Positions 27,533-35,329 of a stretch of 64,000 nt of DNA are shown piece after piece. Every line of letters begins with the position of its first letter. Position 1 is the first letter of the stretch. The notes beneath the pieces were generated by a model. The model did not search any database and was not told the DNA's origin. It saw only the letters and a program-made list of their open reading frames with translations. The stretch is from the NCBI RefSeq assembly GCF_009674605.1, contig NZ_WKJO01000002.1, positions 186,001 through 250,000 of the forward strand, given 5' to 3'. Source of the DNA: Haloferax litoreum (lineage in GTDB: Archaea; Halobacteriota; Halobacteria; Halobacteriales; Haloferacaceae). Made by a program: the position numbers and the translations under genes.

Positions 27533-27947
27533 CCCCAGTCAGGCGAACGAACAGGCTGATGACGACGCCAGCGACTGTCGCGCCGATGCCGAGTTCGATG
27601 AACTCGGTCGCGTAGACCGAGGGCTTCGGGATGGGGAGCACATCGAACTGGAGGAACGAACCGCCTGCGAGGATGCCACTGAAGGCGACCAACCCAAACG
27701 CGGCTGGGCCCGCGACGACGAGAGCGAGAAGCCAGCGTGGTGAGAGCCACGCGGTTGTCTCCTCGACGCCGAATCCGAAGGCGAGGATGATGACCGCAGT
27801 CGCCGCGATGACCCCACCCTGGAACCCGCCGCCGACAGACGACGTCCCGTGGAACAGGGTAAAGAGGGCGAACGTGAGGACGAACATCGCGATGAATCGG
27901 ACGGTCACCGTCACGACTGGGCTGTTTGCCGTCGTTCGGTCCGTCAT
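27516..27947 (-). CDS. mnhB: Mrp-type antiporter subunit B
   Basis: A 143-residue four-helix membrane protein of the MrpB/DUF4040-B (MnhB) family. Its recognisable part is TLFHGTSSVGGGFQGGVIAA, followed by TAVIILAFGFGVEETTAWLS and ATEFIELGIGATVAGVVISL. The start overlaps the stop of the preceding DUF4040/MbhE gene as ATGA. Together with C and the D subunits it forms the membrane core of the antiporter. Confidence 0.93.
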   Translation of the reverse strand: MTDRTTANSPVVTVTVRFIAMFVLTFALFTLFHGTSSVGGGFQGGVIAATAVIILAFGFGVEETTAWLSPRWLLALVVAGPAAFGLVAFSGILAGGSFLQFDVLPIPKPSVYATEFIELGIGATVAGVVISLFVRLTGGVDGE

Positions 27948-28654
27948 TTCGTCCCCCCGTATCGTAGAACCGCCACGGCGGCGACGACTGCGGTGAACAC
28001 CACGGCGATTTCACCGAACGTGTCGAACCCGCGGTAGACGACGAGGATTGCAGTGACGACGTTGTCGATACCGCGTTCCGCCGAGTCAGCGACGTAGTAC
28101 TCCGTCACCGGCCCGAATCCGGGTGAGTCTGTCGCGCCGACGACGGGCAGGGCGGGCACTGTGAGGAGTAGTCCCCCGGTCACGACGACTGCGACGACGA
28201 CTGAGAGACCGCGGACGTTTCGCACCCCAGACAGCACCGTCGTTCCAAAACTCAGGCGGCGCGGAACGCTCGAATCGCGGGCGTTGCCTCCAGTCTCTGC
28301 AGTATCGACCTCGCCGGTGTAATCTTCATCACCCGCACCACCCGACTCATTCGGGTTATCTGCATTATTTGAATTATCCAAACTATTAGAATTCCGTGAA
28401 GCGTCGAGGTAGGTACCGAACCCGACGGTTCGAGCGACGACGACGAGGAACAGTGCAGTCGTCACACCGGCACCGACGGCCGCTTCGGTGAGTGCGACGT
28501 CGGGGGCACGGAAGACGAGCCACACGAGCGAGAGACCGAGACTGTAGGCTCCGAACGCGGCGAGCGTCGTGAGGATACCTCGTGCGAGCGCGGCGACGAG
28601 TGCAGCGACGACGACCAGCGTGAGGAGTATTGCGACGACCCACTCGGTGACCAT
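27944..28654 (-). CDS. DUF4040/MbhD plus MbhE-like Mrp subunit (MrpA C-terminal part)
   Basis: A 236-residue protein combining a DUF4040 (MbhD/MnhB-N) part at the start (MVTEWVVAILLTLVVVAALV, then LVWLVFRAPDVALTEAAVGA) and an MbhE-like part at the end (RGIDNVVTAILVVYRGFDTF). This corresponds to the C-terminal part of the large bacterial MrpA. The two are joined by an Asn/Ser/Asp-rich linker from about residue 90 to 140. The start at 28654 has a GGAGGTG ribosome site and follows the TAA at 28656-28658 of the corrected MnhG frame. As given, the upstream frame reads through into this gene, so it may appear fused to MnhG. Confidence 0.8.
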   Translation of the reverse strand: MVTEWVVAILLTLVVVAALVAALARGILTTLAAFGAYSLGLSLVWLVFRAPDVALTEAAVGAGVTTALFLVVVARTVGFGTYLDASRNSNSLDNSNNADNPNESGGAGDEDYTGEVDTAETGGNARDSSVPRRLSFGTTVLSGVRNVRGLSVVVAVVVTGGLLLTVPALPVVGATDSPGFGPVTEYYVADSAERGIDNVVTAILVVYRGFDTFGEIAVVFTAVVAAVAVLRYGGTK

Positions 28655-28655
28655 C

Positions 28656-29020
28656 TTACTTCTCACCTCCCGTCGAGGAGTAGGCCGGTGGAGACGGACT
28701 CGGCTGATCGCCTGCGTCACGGTCACGAGTCCACGGGGGACGCCAGAGCGCACCGCAGCGCGGACGATGGCGTGGGCGGCAGTCGGCCCCGTCACGAGGA
28801 CGAACACTGCCAGAACGCCGACTTTGAGGGTTGCCTGTCCATCGTCGACTGCGAGTGCCGCAGCGCCGAGTCCCAGGAGTGCACCGAGCGTCTCGGCTTT
28901 CGATGCCGCGTGTGCTCGAGCGAACACGTCCGGGAGTCGGACGAAGCCGACGAGCGTGATGAAAGCAAACACGACGCTCCCTGCGACGAGTGCGAGGACG
29001 AACGCGTCGAAGGGCGTCAT
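28656..29020 (-). CDS. mnhG: Mrp-type antiporter subunit G, probably frameshifted at the 3' end
   Basis: A membrane protein of the MrpG family. Residues 1-95 show three helices (MTPFDAFVLALVAGSVVFAF, LVGFVRLPDVFARAHAASKA, KVGVLAVFVLVTGPTAAHAI). After RAAVRSGV the frame runs into the downstream gene. If one base is added to the five-base G run at 28735-28739 (plus strand), the frame switches to an acidic, Pro/Ser-rich tail (SGVPPWTRDRDAGDQPSPSP) that stops at TAA 28656-28658 just before the next ATG. That is a more natural end for MnhG and gives 121 residues. The alternative is a true fusion with the DUF4040/MbhE gene. The start overlaps mnhF as ATGA. Confidence 0.75.
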
Positions 29021-29298
29021 CGCGTCTCACCGCCGTCGAGAGAGAGTCGCGCGAGGCCGAGCGAGAGGAGGAAGTTCAGCAGGCCGTAGACGAGCGCGAT
29101 GTCGAGGAAGCCGACCTCTCCGAGCGCGACACCGAGGAGTGCGATGATGACGACGACGCTCGTCCCGATGACGTTTACGGCGACGACGCGGTCGGCAGTC
29201 GTCGGGCCGACGACGACGCGCCAGAGGAGGGCGATGACGACGAACCCAAGCGCTGCTGCACCGACGAGCAGTCCGTTCGAGAGGAGTGCAGACGTCAT
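29017..29298 (-). CDS. mnhF: Mrp-type antiporter subunit F
   Basis: A 93-residue, three-helix protein of the MrpF/MnhF family with the conserved helix-2 segment RVVVGPTTADRVVAVNVIGT and the last helix GEVGFLDIALVYGLLNFLLS. The ATG at 29298 overlaps the stop of mnhE as ATGA. It is the usual small partner of MnhE and MnhG. Confidence 0.93.
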   Translation of the reverse strand: MTSALLSNGLLVGAAALGFVVIALLWRVVVGPTTADRVVAVNVIGTSVVVIIALLGVALGEVGFLDIALVYGLLNFLLSLGLARLSLDGGETR

Positions 29299-29885
29299 CG
29301 CGTTCGCTCCTCTCCTCGTGAGGCAGAGTCGTCGAAGACTGCTTCCGCCGACTCTACAGGGCTGTGGCCGACGACGAACCCGACGGCGCGTGCGAGGCCG
29401 CCTGCGAGGAGTTCCTCACGGGTCGCGTCGGTAAGTGTGTGGACGACGATGTCGTCACCGTCAACGTCTATCGTGAGCGTCCCCGGTGTCAAGGTGATGC
29501 TGTTCGCGAGGAGGGCCGTCGCGAGTCGGCCATCCGGCGCTGGGATACGCACGACGGAAGGGTCGATTGGGAGCCGCGGGTCCAACAGAACGACCGCGAG
29601 TGAGAGGTTCGCTCGGACGACTGCGAACAGCAAATACGGGAGGAATACCATCGCACGTGCGAGCGTGCCAACCGTCCGGACAGTCGGCGGGTGTTCGAAG
29701 ACGACACGTCCGAGAACGAGAGCGACGACGACGGCGCTGACGGCACCCGTCACGATGTCGAACCAGTCCGTGGGGTCGCCGAGGAAGATGTAGAATGTGA
29801 AAGCGACGAGTGAAGTCGCAATTCGAGAGCCGATAGCTCCGTGTCCGAGGCCACTCGCGGCTCCGGGCTGGAAGAGCGAGCTCAC
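29295..29885 (-). CDS. mnhE: Mrp-type antiporter subunit E
   Basis: A 196-residue protein of the MrpE/MnhE family: two N-terminal helices (RIATSLVAFTFYIFLGDPTD, FDIVTGAVSAVVVALVLGRV), then the RAMVFLPYLLFAVVRANLSL segment and a soluble C-terminal domain starting VVLLDPRLPIDPSVVRIP and containing NSITLTPGTLTIDVDGDDIV. It starts with GTG at 29885 and is the first gene of the antiporter operon; its promoter lies in the divergent region up to about 29990. The protein supports assembly of the Na+/H+ antiporter. Confidence 0.92.
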   Translation of the reverse strand: MSSLFQPGAASGLGHGAIGSRIATSLVAFTFYIFLGDPTDWFDIVTGAVSAVVVALVLGRVVFEHPPTVRTVGTLARAMVFLPYLLFAVVRANLSLAVVLLDPRLPIDPSVVRIPAPDGRLATALLANSITLTPGTLTIDVDGDDIVVHTLTDATREELLAGGLARAVGFVVGHSPVESAEAVFDDSASRGEERTR

Positions 29886-29945
29886 GACCGGGCCACTCTC
29901 CGACAGACTTCGACCGGACTCCGAACTGAGACCATTATAATCACA

Positions 29946-29984
29946 TACTGGTACTATCTCAACAGTATATTACCATATCGGTAA
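29946..29984. promoter_or_regulatory. divergent control region with inverted repeats
   Basis: Between the Mrp operon (leftward) and the FNT-channel genes (rightward) the DNA is AT-rich. It contains TACTGGTA (29946-29953) and TTACCATATCGGTAA (29970-29984), a hairpin-like inverted repeat with five-base arms. Such short dyads can be regulator-binding sites that control both divergent transcripts. A TATA-like ACTAGTTTATG at 29993-30003 serves the rightward one. Confidence 0.4.
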
Positions 29985-30027
29985 AAAATAGCACTAGTTT
30001 ATGTTCATGCGGGAACAGAGTACGGCT

Positions 30028-30093
30028 ATGGACACGAACGACAACCTGCCTATCGGAGTCACAGACAGTGGACTACCCGGCCGGACGGGGTGA
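30028..30093 (+). CDS. possible 21-residue leader ORF
   Basis: Starting at ATG 30028 (or, in frame, 30001), the frame encodes a hydrophilic peptide ending LPGRTG with a TGA at 30091-30093, five bases before the ATG of the next gene (30098). The TATA-like motif at 29993-30003 places a transcription start close to 30028, so the mini-ORF may be translated first. It has no recognised family and may be chance. It is similar in arrangement to the leader ORF before the GH5-like gene. Confidence 0.3.
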   Translation: MDTNDNLPIGVTDSGLPGRTG

Positions 30094-30097
30094 ACTG

Positions 30098-30421
30098 ATG
30101 CTCCGAAAACAATTCGAAGACGAACGCGTGTGGGCAGTCGCGTTCGGTCTCGTCCTCGTGACGATGCCAGCAGTGACTCTCATACTCGCATTCGCAGTCT
30201 TGAGTGCGACCCAGAGCGCCATCGTCGAACAGTTGACGCTCGTCGAACTCGCCGAGTTGTACCTCGTCGAACTGCTCGCGTTTGCCATGTTCAGCTACCT
30301 CCTCTACCGACTCGCTCGCTTCTCGCGGGCGCGACACGATGCACTGACCGAGGACTCGACACCGACCGACGCGGAGAGTACTCGCGGTCGAGAATCGGCA
30401 GAGCAGGAGGGGAGTTCGTGA
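30098..30421 (+). CDS. small two-helix membrane protein before the FNT channel
   Basis: A 107-residue protein starting MLRKQFEDERVWAV, with two membrane segments (FGLVLVTMPAVTLILAFAVL and LAELYLVELLAFAMFSYLLY) and an acidic C-terminal tail. The family is not recognised. It overlaps the following FNT gene by four bases (GTGA), so the two are probably co-translated and may form a complex. An earlier GTG at 30068 is in frame but gives a hydrophilic extension without support. Confidence 0.65.
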   Translation: MLRKQFEDERVWAVAFGLVLVTMPAVTLILAFAVLSATQSAIVEQLTLVELAELYLVELLAFAMFSYLLYRLARFSRARHDALTEDSTPTDAESTRGRESAEQEGSS

Positions 30422-31350
30422 GTACCTCCAAACAGCAGTCACTGAACGGAACAGATGCCGTTCCGTCTCCTGACCGTGCACGGAGCGGTGCGCCGTCTGC
30501 CGGTGAAGCGGTCGGTGACCGGTTTTCGACCGACGAAATCTTCCAGCGTGTCGTCGCAACCGCCGACGAGGAAGTCGAATCAGACTCACTGAAACTCTAC
30601 TTGAGCGGGTTCGCCGCCGGACTCGCGATTACGATCACGTTCTTCCTCTACGCGACGGGGAAAGCGGCCTTCCCAGCCGACGCGTCTGGGCTTCTCGCGC
30701 CACTTCTCTACCCGCTCGGGTTCGTCTACATCATCATGGGACGGTACCAACTCTACACGGAGAACACGCTCACACCGGTGACACTCGTGTTGACCCGTGT
30801 CGCGAGCGTTCCGTCGCTCCTCCGTGTCTGGGTGAGTGTGCTCGCCGGGAATCTCACGGGCGCAGTCGTCGGCACGTTCGTCCTCGCCAACACGGGTGTC
30901 TTCTCGGTGGCAGCAGCAGACGCAGCGGTTGGTATCGGATTCCAGGGAATCGAGACGCCGTGGTGGGACCTCGTGTTCAAGGCGATGTTCGCTGGGTGGC
31001 TCGTCGCTGGCCTCGTCTGGCTCGAACACGCGGTGAGAGATTCTATCTCGCGCGTGGTGCTCGTCTTCCTCGTCATCTACGCGATTCCAGCGTCCGGCCT
31101 CTACCACATCGTCGTGAGTTCTGCCGACGTGTTCTATCTCGTGTTCACAGGCCACGTCGCACTCACGACAGGGTTGTGGGAATTCGCCATCCCGGTGCTG
31201 CTCGGGAACACCATCGGCGGCGTGTTCCTCGTGACCCTCATCAACTACGGCCAGACCGAAAACCGGTTCCCAGAGGGAGAAGGACCACGCGAACGACTCT
31301 CCCTCAGAGACTGGTTGTTCAGCCTGCGTATCAGCAGACCAGCCGAGTGA
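30418..31350 (+). CDS. FNT (formate/nitrite transporter)-family membrane protein
   Basis: A 310-residue protein starting at GTG 30418 (VSTSKQQSLNG). After a 60-residue acidic hydrophilic N-terminus it has six helices with the FNT-type pattern: SGFAAGLAITITFFLYATG, FVYIIMGRYQLYTENTLTPV (the YTENT loop), WVSVLAGNLTGAVVGTFVLA, MFAGWLVAGLVWLEHAV, and LLGNTIGGVFLVTLINYGQ. FNT proteins are pentameric channels for formate, nitrite or related monocarboxylic acids. The YTEN motif and the NTIGG loop are family hallmarks. The anion carried is not clear; neighbours give no decisive clue. Confidence 0.85.
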   Translation: MSTSKQQSLNGTDAVPSPDRARSGAPSAGEAVGDRFSTDEIFQRVVATADEEVESDSLKLYLSGFAAGLAITITFFLYATGKAAFPADASGLLAPLLYPLGFVYIIMGRYQLYTENTLTPVTLVLTRVASVPSLLRVWVSVLAGNLTGAVVGTFVLANTGVFSVAAADAAVGIGFQGIETPWWDLVFKAMFAGWLVAGLVWLEHAVRDSISRVVLVFLVIYAIPASGLYHIVVSSADVFYLVFTGHVALTTGLWEFAIPVLLGNTIGGVFLVTLINYGQTENRFPEGEGPRERLSLRDWLFSLRISRPAE

Positions 31351-31480
31351 GGTGGCCAGACCCGAGGGTCACTGAAATCACCTTACGAAACGGAGACGTG
31401 TCACCCGACGGACCGTGTTTGTTCTAATCAAAAGTACCATCATACCTCGCTACACAGTACCGCGTACGTAGGTGGTTTCC

Positions 31481-32593
31481 GTGACCGAGAAACGCGAATA
31501 CAAAGACGACTATCCCGAGAAAAAACTGTACATCCCCGGCCCGACGGAAGTGCGCGACGACGTCGTCCAGGAGATGTGCCAACCGATGTTCGGCCACCGG
31601 ATGGACCGGATGACCGACCTCTATACGACTATCGTCGAGGACACGAAGGAGTTCCTCGGAACCGACAACAACCTGATGGTTCTCACTGCCTCCGGAACGG
31701 AGTTCTGGGAGGCGTCGACGCTCAACCTCGTCGACGAGAACATCCTCTGTACGACCTGTGGAAGTTTCAGTGAACGCCACGCCAACGTCGCCGAGCGACT
31801 GGGCAAGAACGTGGACAGACTCGAATACGAGTGGGGACAGGCAGTCAAGCCCGAGGACGTCCGCGAGTACCTCGAACAGAGTGACAAACACTACGACGTG
31901 GTGTCCTGTGTGATGAACGAAAGTTCGACGGGTGTGCGCAACCCAATCGAAGAGATTGGCGACGTTATCGCCGAGTACCCGGGCACGTACTTCGTCGTCG
32001 ACGCTGTCTCCGCACTGGGTGGCGACTACGTCGACATCGACGAACACAACATCGACGTCATCTTCGCGTCGTCCCAGAAGGCGTTCGCGATGCCGCCGGG
32101 AGTTGCGGTCTGTGTCGTCAGCGACGACGCGTACGACCGTGAAGTCTCGAAAGACTCTGCCTCGTGGTACGGTGGGTTCCAGCGCGCGTTCGACTACTAC
32201 GACCGGAAGGGTCAGACGCACTCCACGCCGGCAATCCCCATCATGCTCGCCTACCGCAAGCAGATGAAGTACATGCTCGAAGAGGGACACAAAGAACGAA
32301 GTGACCGTCACCGCGAGATGGCCGAGTACACCCAAGAGTGGGCGTACGAACACTTCGACATGTTCCCCGAGGAAGGCTACGAATCGAAAACTGTCGCCTG
32401 CATCGAGAACACGCAGGGCATCGACATCGCAGCGACCATCGAGGGCGTCTCCGAGAAGTACGATTTCGCCTTCTCGAACGGGTACGGGTCGGCACTCGGC
32501 GAGAAGACGTTCCGTATCGGTCACATGGGCGAACACGATGTCGAGTCTATCAAAGAACTGACCGACGCCATCGAAGACGTCGCTGGCCTCTAA
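31481..32593 (+). CDS. class V aminotransferase (alanine/serine-glyoxylate type)
   Basis: A 370-residue PLP enzyme of fold type I, class V. It begins with YIPGPTEVRDDVVQEMCQPM, carries the TASGTEFWEASTLNLVDEN phosphate-loop region and VVDAVSALGGDYVDIDEH with the PLP-binding Asp, and has its Schiff-base Lys200 in FASSQKAFAMPPG. Relatives transfer amino groups between alanine or serine and glyoxylate or pyruvate. The start is taken as GTG 31481 (VTEKREYK); a GTG three codons upstream is also possible. The gene stands alone. Confidence 0.88.
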   Translation: MTEKREYKDDYPEKKLYIPGPTEVRDDVVQEMCQPMFGHRMDRMTDLYTTIVEDTKEFLGTDNNLMVLTASGTEFWEASTLNLVDENILCTTCGSFSERHANVAERLGKNVDRLEYEWGQAVKPEDVREYLEQSDKHYDVVSCVMNESSTGVRNPIEEIGDVIAEYPGTYFVVDAVSALGGDYVDIDEHNIDVIFASSQKAFAMPPGVAVCVVSDDAYDREVSKDSASWYGGFQRAFDYYDRKGQTHSTPAIPIMLAYRKQMKYMLEEGHKERSDRHREMAEYTQEWAYEHFDMFPEEGYESKTVACIENTQGIDIAATIEGVSEKYDFAFSNGYGSALGEKTFRIGHMGEHDVESIKELTDAIEDVAGL

Positions 32594-32677
32594 CGACCGA
32601 CGAGACCCCGTTTTCGGCCCCATCTGCAAAGATAGAGTCAAAGACTATCTCCGAGGCCGACGACTCTCCTAGCATAA

Positions 32678-33427
32678 ATGTTGTTCGCGACACAGGTTCC
32701 GGTGGTGCCGTTCGAGTCACTCCCGATTGTGGCCACCCTGTCTGCACTCGCGCTGGCGGCGGTCCACCTCCTCATCGGTCAGGGAGTCGACACTGAGACG
32801 GGGCCGGGGCGGTCGGCGCTGTCGGCCGCAGGGGGAGCTGCCGTCGCGTACGTGTTCGTCCTGCTTTTGCCCGAAGTAGCGCACTTCGCAGCCGGAGACC
32901 CGCGAGTGTCCGCGGGCTCTCTCACCGAGGAGGCAATCTACGGTGTTGCGCTCGCCGGATTCGTCGTGTTCTACGGGCTGGAAGTCCTCGTCGCTCGAGG
33001 CACGGACGAGCAGTACGAGTCGCCTCCAGCCGTGTTCTGGGGATACATCTCCGTGTTCGCCCTCTACAGCGGCCTCATCGGCTACCTCCTGTTTCACCAA
33101 GAGCTCCCGGGCGCCATCAACCTCCTGCTGTACGCGGTCGCGATGGGACTGCACTTCAGCATCACCGACCACGGGATTCGCCGACACCTCGGGAGACAGT
33201 ACGACCGCGTGGGGCGGTGGGTGCTCGCGGGTGCGACTCTTGCCGGTGCCGCGGTTGGGTTGGCCACACTGGGTCGGCCGCTCGTCATCACCGGACTGTT
33301 CGCGTTCGTCTCCGGCGGTCTCATCCTCAACGTCATCAAGGAGGAGCTTCCGCACCCCCGACGGGGCCGGTTCCTCTCATTTCTCGGTGGCGCAGTCGCG
33401 TACACTCTCGTCGTCGCACTCATCTGA
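32678..33427 (+). CDS. ZIP-like multi-pass membrane protein
   Basis: A 249-residue protein with about seven membrane segments. The C-terminal half (INLLLYAVAMGLHFSITDHG, then LFAFVSGGLILNVIKEELPH) resembles ZIP metal transporters, where a His in helix 4 and Glu in helix 5 bind metal. Here the candidate ligands are the His in GLHFSITDH and Glu-Glu in IKEELP. The similarity is modest; the protein could also belong to a related uncharacterised family. A likely role is divalent-metal transport. No operon partner is seen. Confidence 0.55.
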   Translation: MLFATQVPVVPFESLPIVATLSALALAAVHLLIGQGVDTETGPGRSALSAAGGAAVAYVFVLLLPEVAHFAAGDPRVSAGSLTEEAIYGVALAGFVVFYGLEVLVARGTDEQYESPPAVFWGYISVFALYSGLIGYLLFHQELPGAINLLLYAVAMGLHFSITDHGIRRHLGRQYDRVGRWVLAGATLAGAAVGLATLGRPLVITGLFAFVSGGLILNVIKEELPHPRRGRFLSFLGGAVAYTLVVALI

Positions 33428-33623
33428 GTCCAATCCGAATCAGTTGTGGCCGAACTCACGGTGAGATACATCGGGTATCCACCACGGTTTGTCGCCGAAA
33501 CCTCCGGCCTCTACTGAAAGTCGTTCGCCGGTGAGTACAGACACGGTATCGTGCACGTGACTTCTATCAGTGGTCGGTGAGGTTTCTGTGGGCGTGCTGA
33601 ATAGAGGCGGCGTACCCGCCAGA
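33428..33623. other. intergenic region without a visible gene
   Basis: Between the ZIP-like gene and the possible gene remnant, this stretch has no open frame with coding character on either strand and no obvious repeat or RNA gene. Confidence 0.4.
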
Positions 33624-33803
33624 CTACTCATTCAGCGTCATACCTCTCAGTTCCTTTTTCAGATGCGTCAGCGCGAGGGCAGGCACGTTCTTCACGAAGT
33701 CGCGTACTGCCCTTGGCCCCGCGTCCCGCAGTACCGTTGCGACATCCTCGATTGAATACGTGATTTCTCGCAGGAGGTCGTGATTTCGACAGAGTCGAAG
33801 GAT
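33624..33803 (-). pseudogene. possible gene remnant downstream of the methyltransferase
   Basis: Directly after the methyltransferase stop, the same frame continues for 59 codons to a TAG at 33624-33626 with an alpha-helical, coding-like sequence (for example YSIEDVATVLRDAG and FVKNVPALALTHLKKELRG) but no start codon at its beginning. It looks like the 3' end of a decayed gene, or a C-terminal domain lost from the methyltransferase by a stop mutation. The similarity to any family is not clear to me, and it may be non-coding. Confidence 0.25.
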
Positions 33804-34421
33804 TCAGAGGACTCGGAAGACTCGAACAGTATCGCGCTTCCCGGGTTCTTCGAGCAATTGAGCGAGGCCGATGTCTGAGAACACCTGTTTCCAATTTCGG
33901 TGAAACAACGGAAAGTCGTCGTTGACGTAACTCACTTCTGCACCGTCGCGACCACGTTGCGGACTGTTTCCTTCGTTCTCAGCCGTGATGACCAAGTCAG
34001 CAGAGGCGCGGGCTAACTCCTCGAACACCCACTCGTCGTCGGGGTGGACGTGCTGGAGGGTTTCGACGGAGTAGATGACGTCGAACTGGTCGTCACGGAA
34101 TTCGGGGACGAACTCCTCGATTGCGCCCGTATGGAACGTCCCAGTCTGGGCTAACTCTGGGAAGTATTCGGCCATCGCCTCGAACGAGTCGTCGTTGAGG
34201 TCGATGCCGGTGAGGTTCTTGTAACCGTGGTCGAGGAGGTGTGAGAGGTGGCGACCCGAACTGCACCCGATTTCGAGAATCTTGGCGTCGGTGCTCACGT
34301 AGTGGTCGAAGACAGTCGCAAGCGTCTCACTCACCTCGTTCGGTCCGATTTCGGCGTAGTACGCCGGTGAGTAATCACCCGACCGCTCGGCCCAGCCACG
34401 ATGGTTCTCCTCGGGGTCCAT
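33804..34421 (-). CDS. class I SAM-dependent methyltransferase
   Basis: A 205-residue Rossmann-fold methyltransferase with motif I ILEIGCSSGRHLSHLLDHGY (SAM-binding), motif II acidic LTGIDLNDDSFEAM and a motif resembling FDVIYSVETLQHVHPDDEWV. Substrate is unknown; proteins of this shape methylate small molecules or lipids. The start at 34421 (MDPEENHRGWAERS) is preferred to an in-frame start at 34505, which overlaps the upstream gene. It follows the degenerate RNA-ligase-like gene on the same strand with about 70 bases between. Confidence 0.85.
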   Translation of the reverse strand: MDPEENHRGWAERSGDYSPAYYAEIGPNEVSETLATVFDHYVSTDAKILEIGCSSGRHLSHLLDHGYKNLTGIDLNDDSFEAMAEYFPELAQTGTFHTGAIEEFVPEFRDDQFDVIYSVETLQHVHPDDEWVFEELARASADLVITAENEGNSPQRGRDGAEVSYVNDDFPLFHRNWKQVFSDIGLAQLLEEPGKRDTVRVFRVL

Positions 34422-34492
34422 ACTCGCCGGGATGTGGTCGAAGAGTAAAGGCCCCCCGGAGTCCGAGCGACGGAGACAGGACAGACGAGCGA

Positions 34493-35329
34493 CTACTCGT
34501 CCCAACTTTCCGTACCGAGTTTCTCCGAAACGATGGAACCAATCGCTGACCGAACGGCGTCTAAATCGGCATTACCCGCGTCGAGTCGGGCGTACTCCTC
34601 GCGGACAATCATCTCGAATACTCGTGTCTGGACTTCCGTGGTCGTCACCGCTTTGTCCAACGACTCGATTCGTTCGACTGCCCGGTTGATACGCGGTTCA
34701 GTCACAAGTTCAGCGACACCCTCGCTGGAGGTGTCACGAATCGGGTCGGCAGTTTCTGCCTCCTCGACACCGACATTTCGCAGTATAGCACTCCCGCCAC
34801 GTCGGTTCTCGACGAGGACGCCCGCCGCGGGTCCGTCGTACCACGCAGACGGCGGGATATCGTACCGGTCGGGATGGAAGTCTCGAACGTTCACCTCTTT
34901 CTGGAATGTGTTGACCGGGTCGATTCCGAGGCGTTCGAACACCTGTTCGGCTTTTTCGATTGGAAGCAATCGCTCGGAACCCTCGTTCCAGATGCCGTGG
35001 CCGAGGAACGCCGGCGTTCTTCCCCACTCGTACTCCACGCCGAGGTTGCACGGTGCAACGCCGAAGAACACGAACGCAGACGGGTCGTCGACGGCATCGT
35101 AGAAGGCGTCTCGGTCGAAGTGTTCGCGTACCTGTCTGACCGCGTACCGATAGGGCGGTGGCACGTCGTCGAAGACACGGTCACAGTCACCGAACACGAG
35201 CAGGCCGGACGATGACATCTGAAACCGCATTCTGTGTCCACAGACGTACTCTCGAAGCCAGAGGTGGCCACTCGACAGAACCGCTTCGTGAGCGTTGGCG
35301 AGTTCGGGGGTCTCGGGATACGGTTTCAT
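34493..35329 (-). CDS. RNA-ligase-like protein with a degenerate active site
   Basis: A 278-residue protein resembling haloarchaeal RNA ligase (nucleotidyltransferase) family members in overall layout: HLWLREYVCGHRMRFQM near residues 22-38 (motif I), AFVFFGVAPCNLGVEYEW near 85-102 (motif III/IIIa), and WYDGPAAGVLVENRRGGSAI near 163-182 (motif IV). In active ligases motif I is E-K-x-D-G, with Lys accepting AMP; here it is E-Y-V-C-G, so Lys is replaced by Tyr28 and Asp by Cys30. The Glu of motif III is Val91, and the EG of motif IV is AG. The protein is probably catalytically dead, perhaps a binding or regulatory paralogue. The assignment rests on motif similarity from memory. Confidence 0.6.
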   Translation of the reverse strand: MKPYPETPELANAHEAVLSSGHLWLREYVCGHRMRFQMSSSGLLVFGDCDRVFDDVPPPYRYAVRQVREHFDRDAFYDAVDDPSAFVFFGVAPCNLGVEYEWGRTPAFLGHGIWNEGSERLLPIEKAEQVFERLGIDPVNTFQKEVNVRDFHPDRYDIPPSAWYDGPAAGVLVENRRGGSAILRNVGVEEAETADPIRDTSSEGVAELVTEPRINRAVERIESLDKAVTTTEVQTRVFEMIVREEYARLDAGNADLDAVRSAIGSIVSEKLGTESWDE

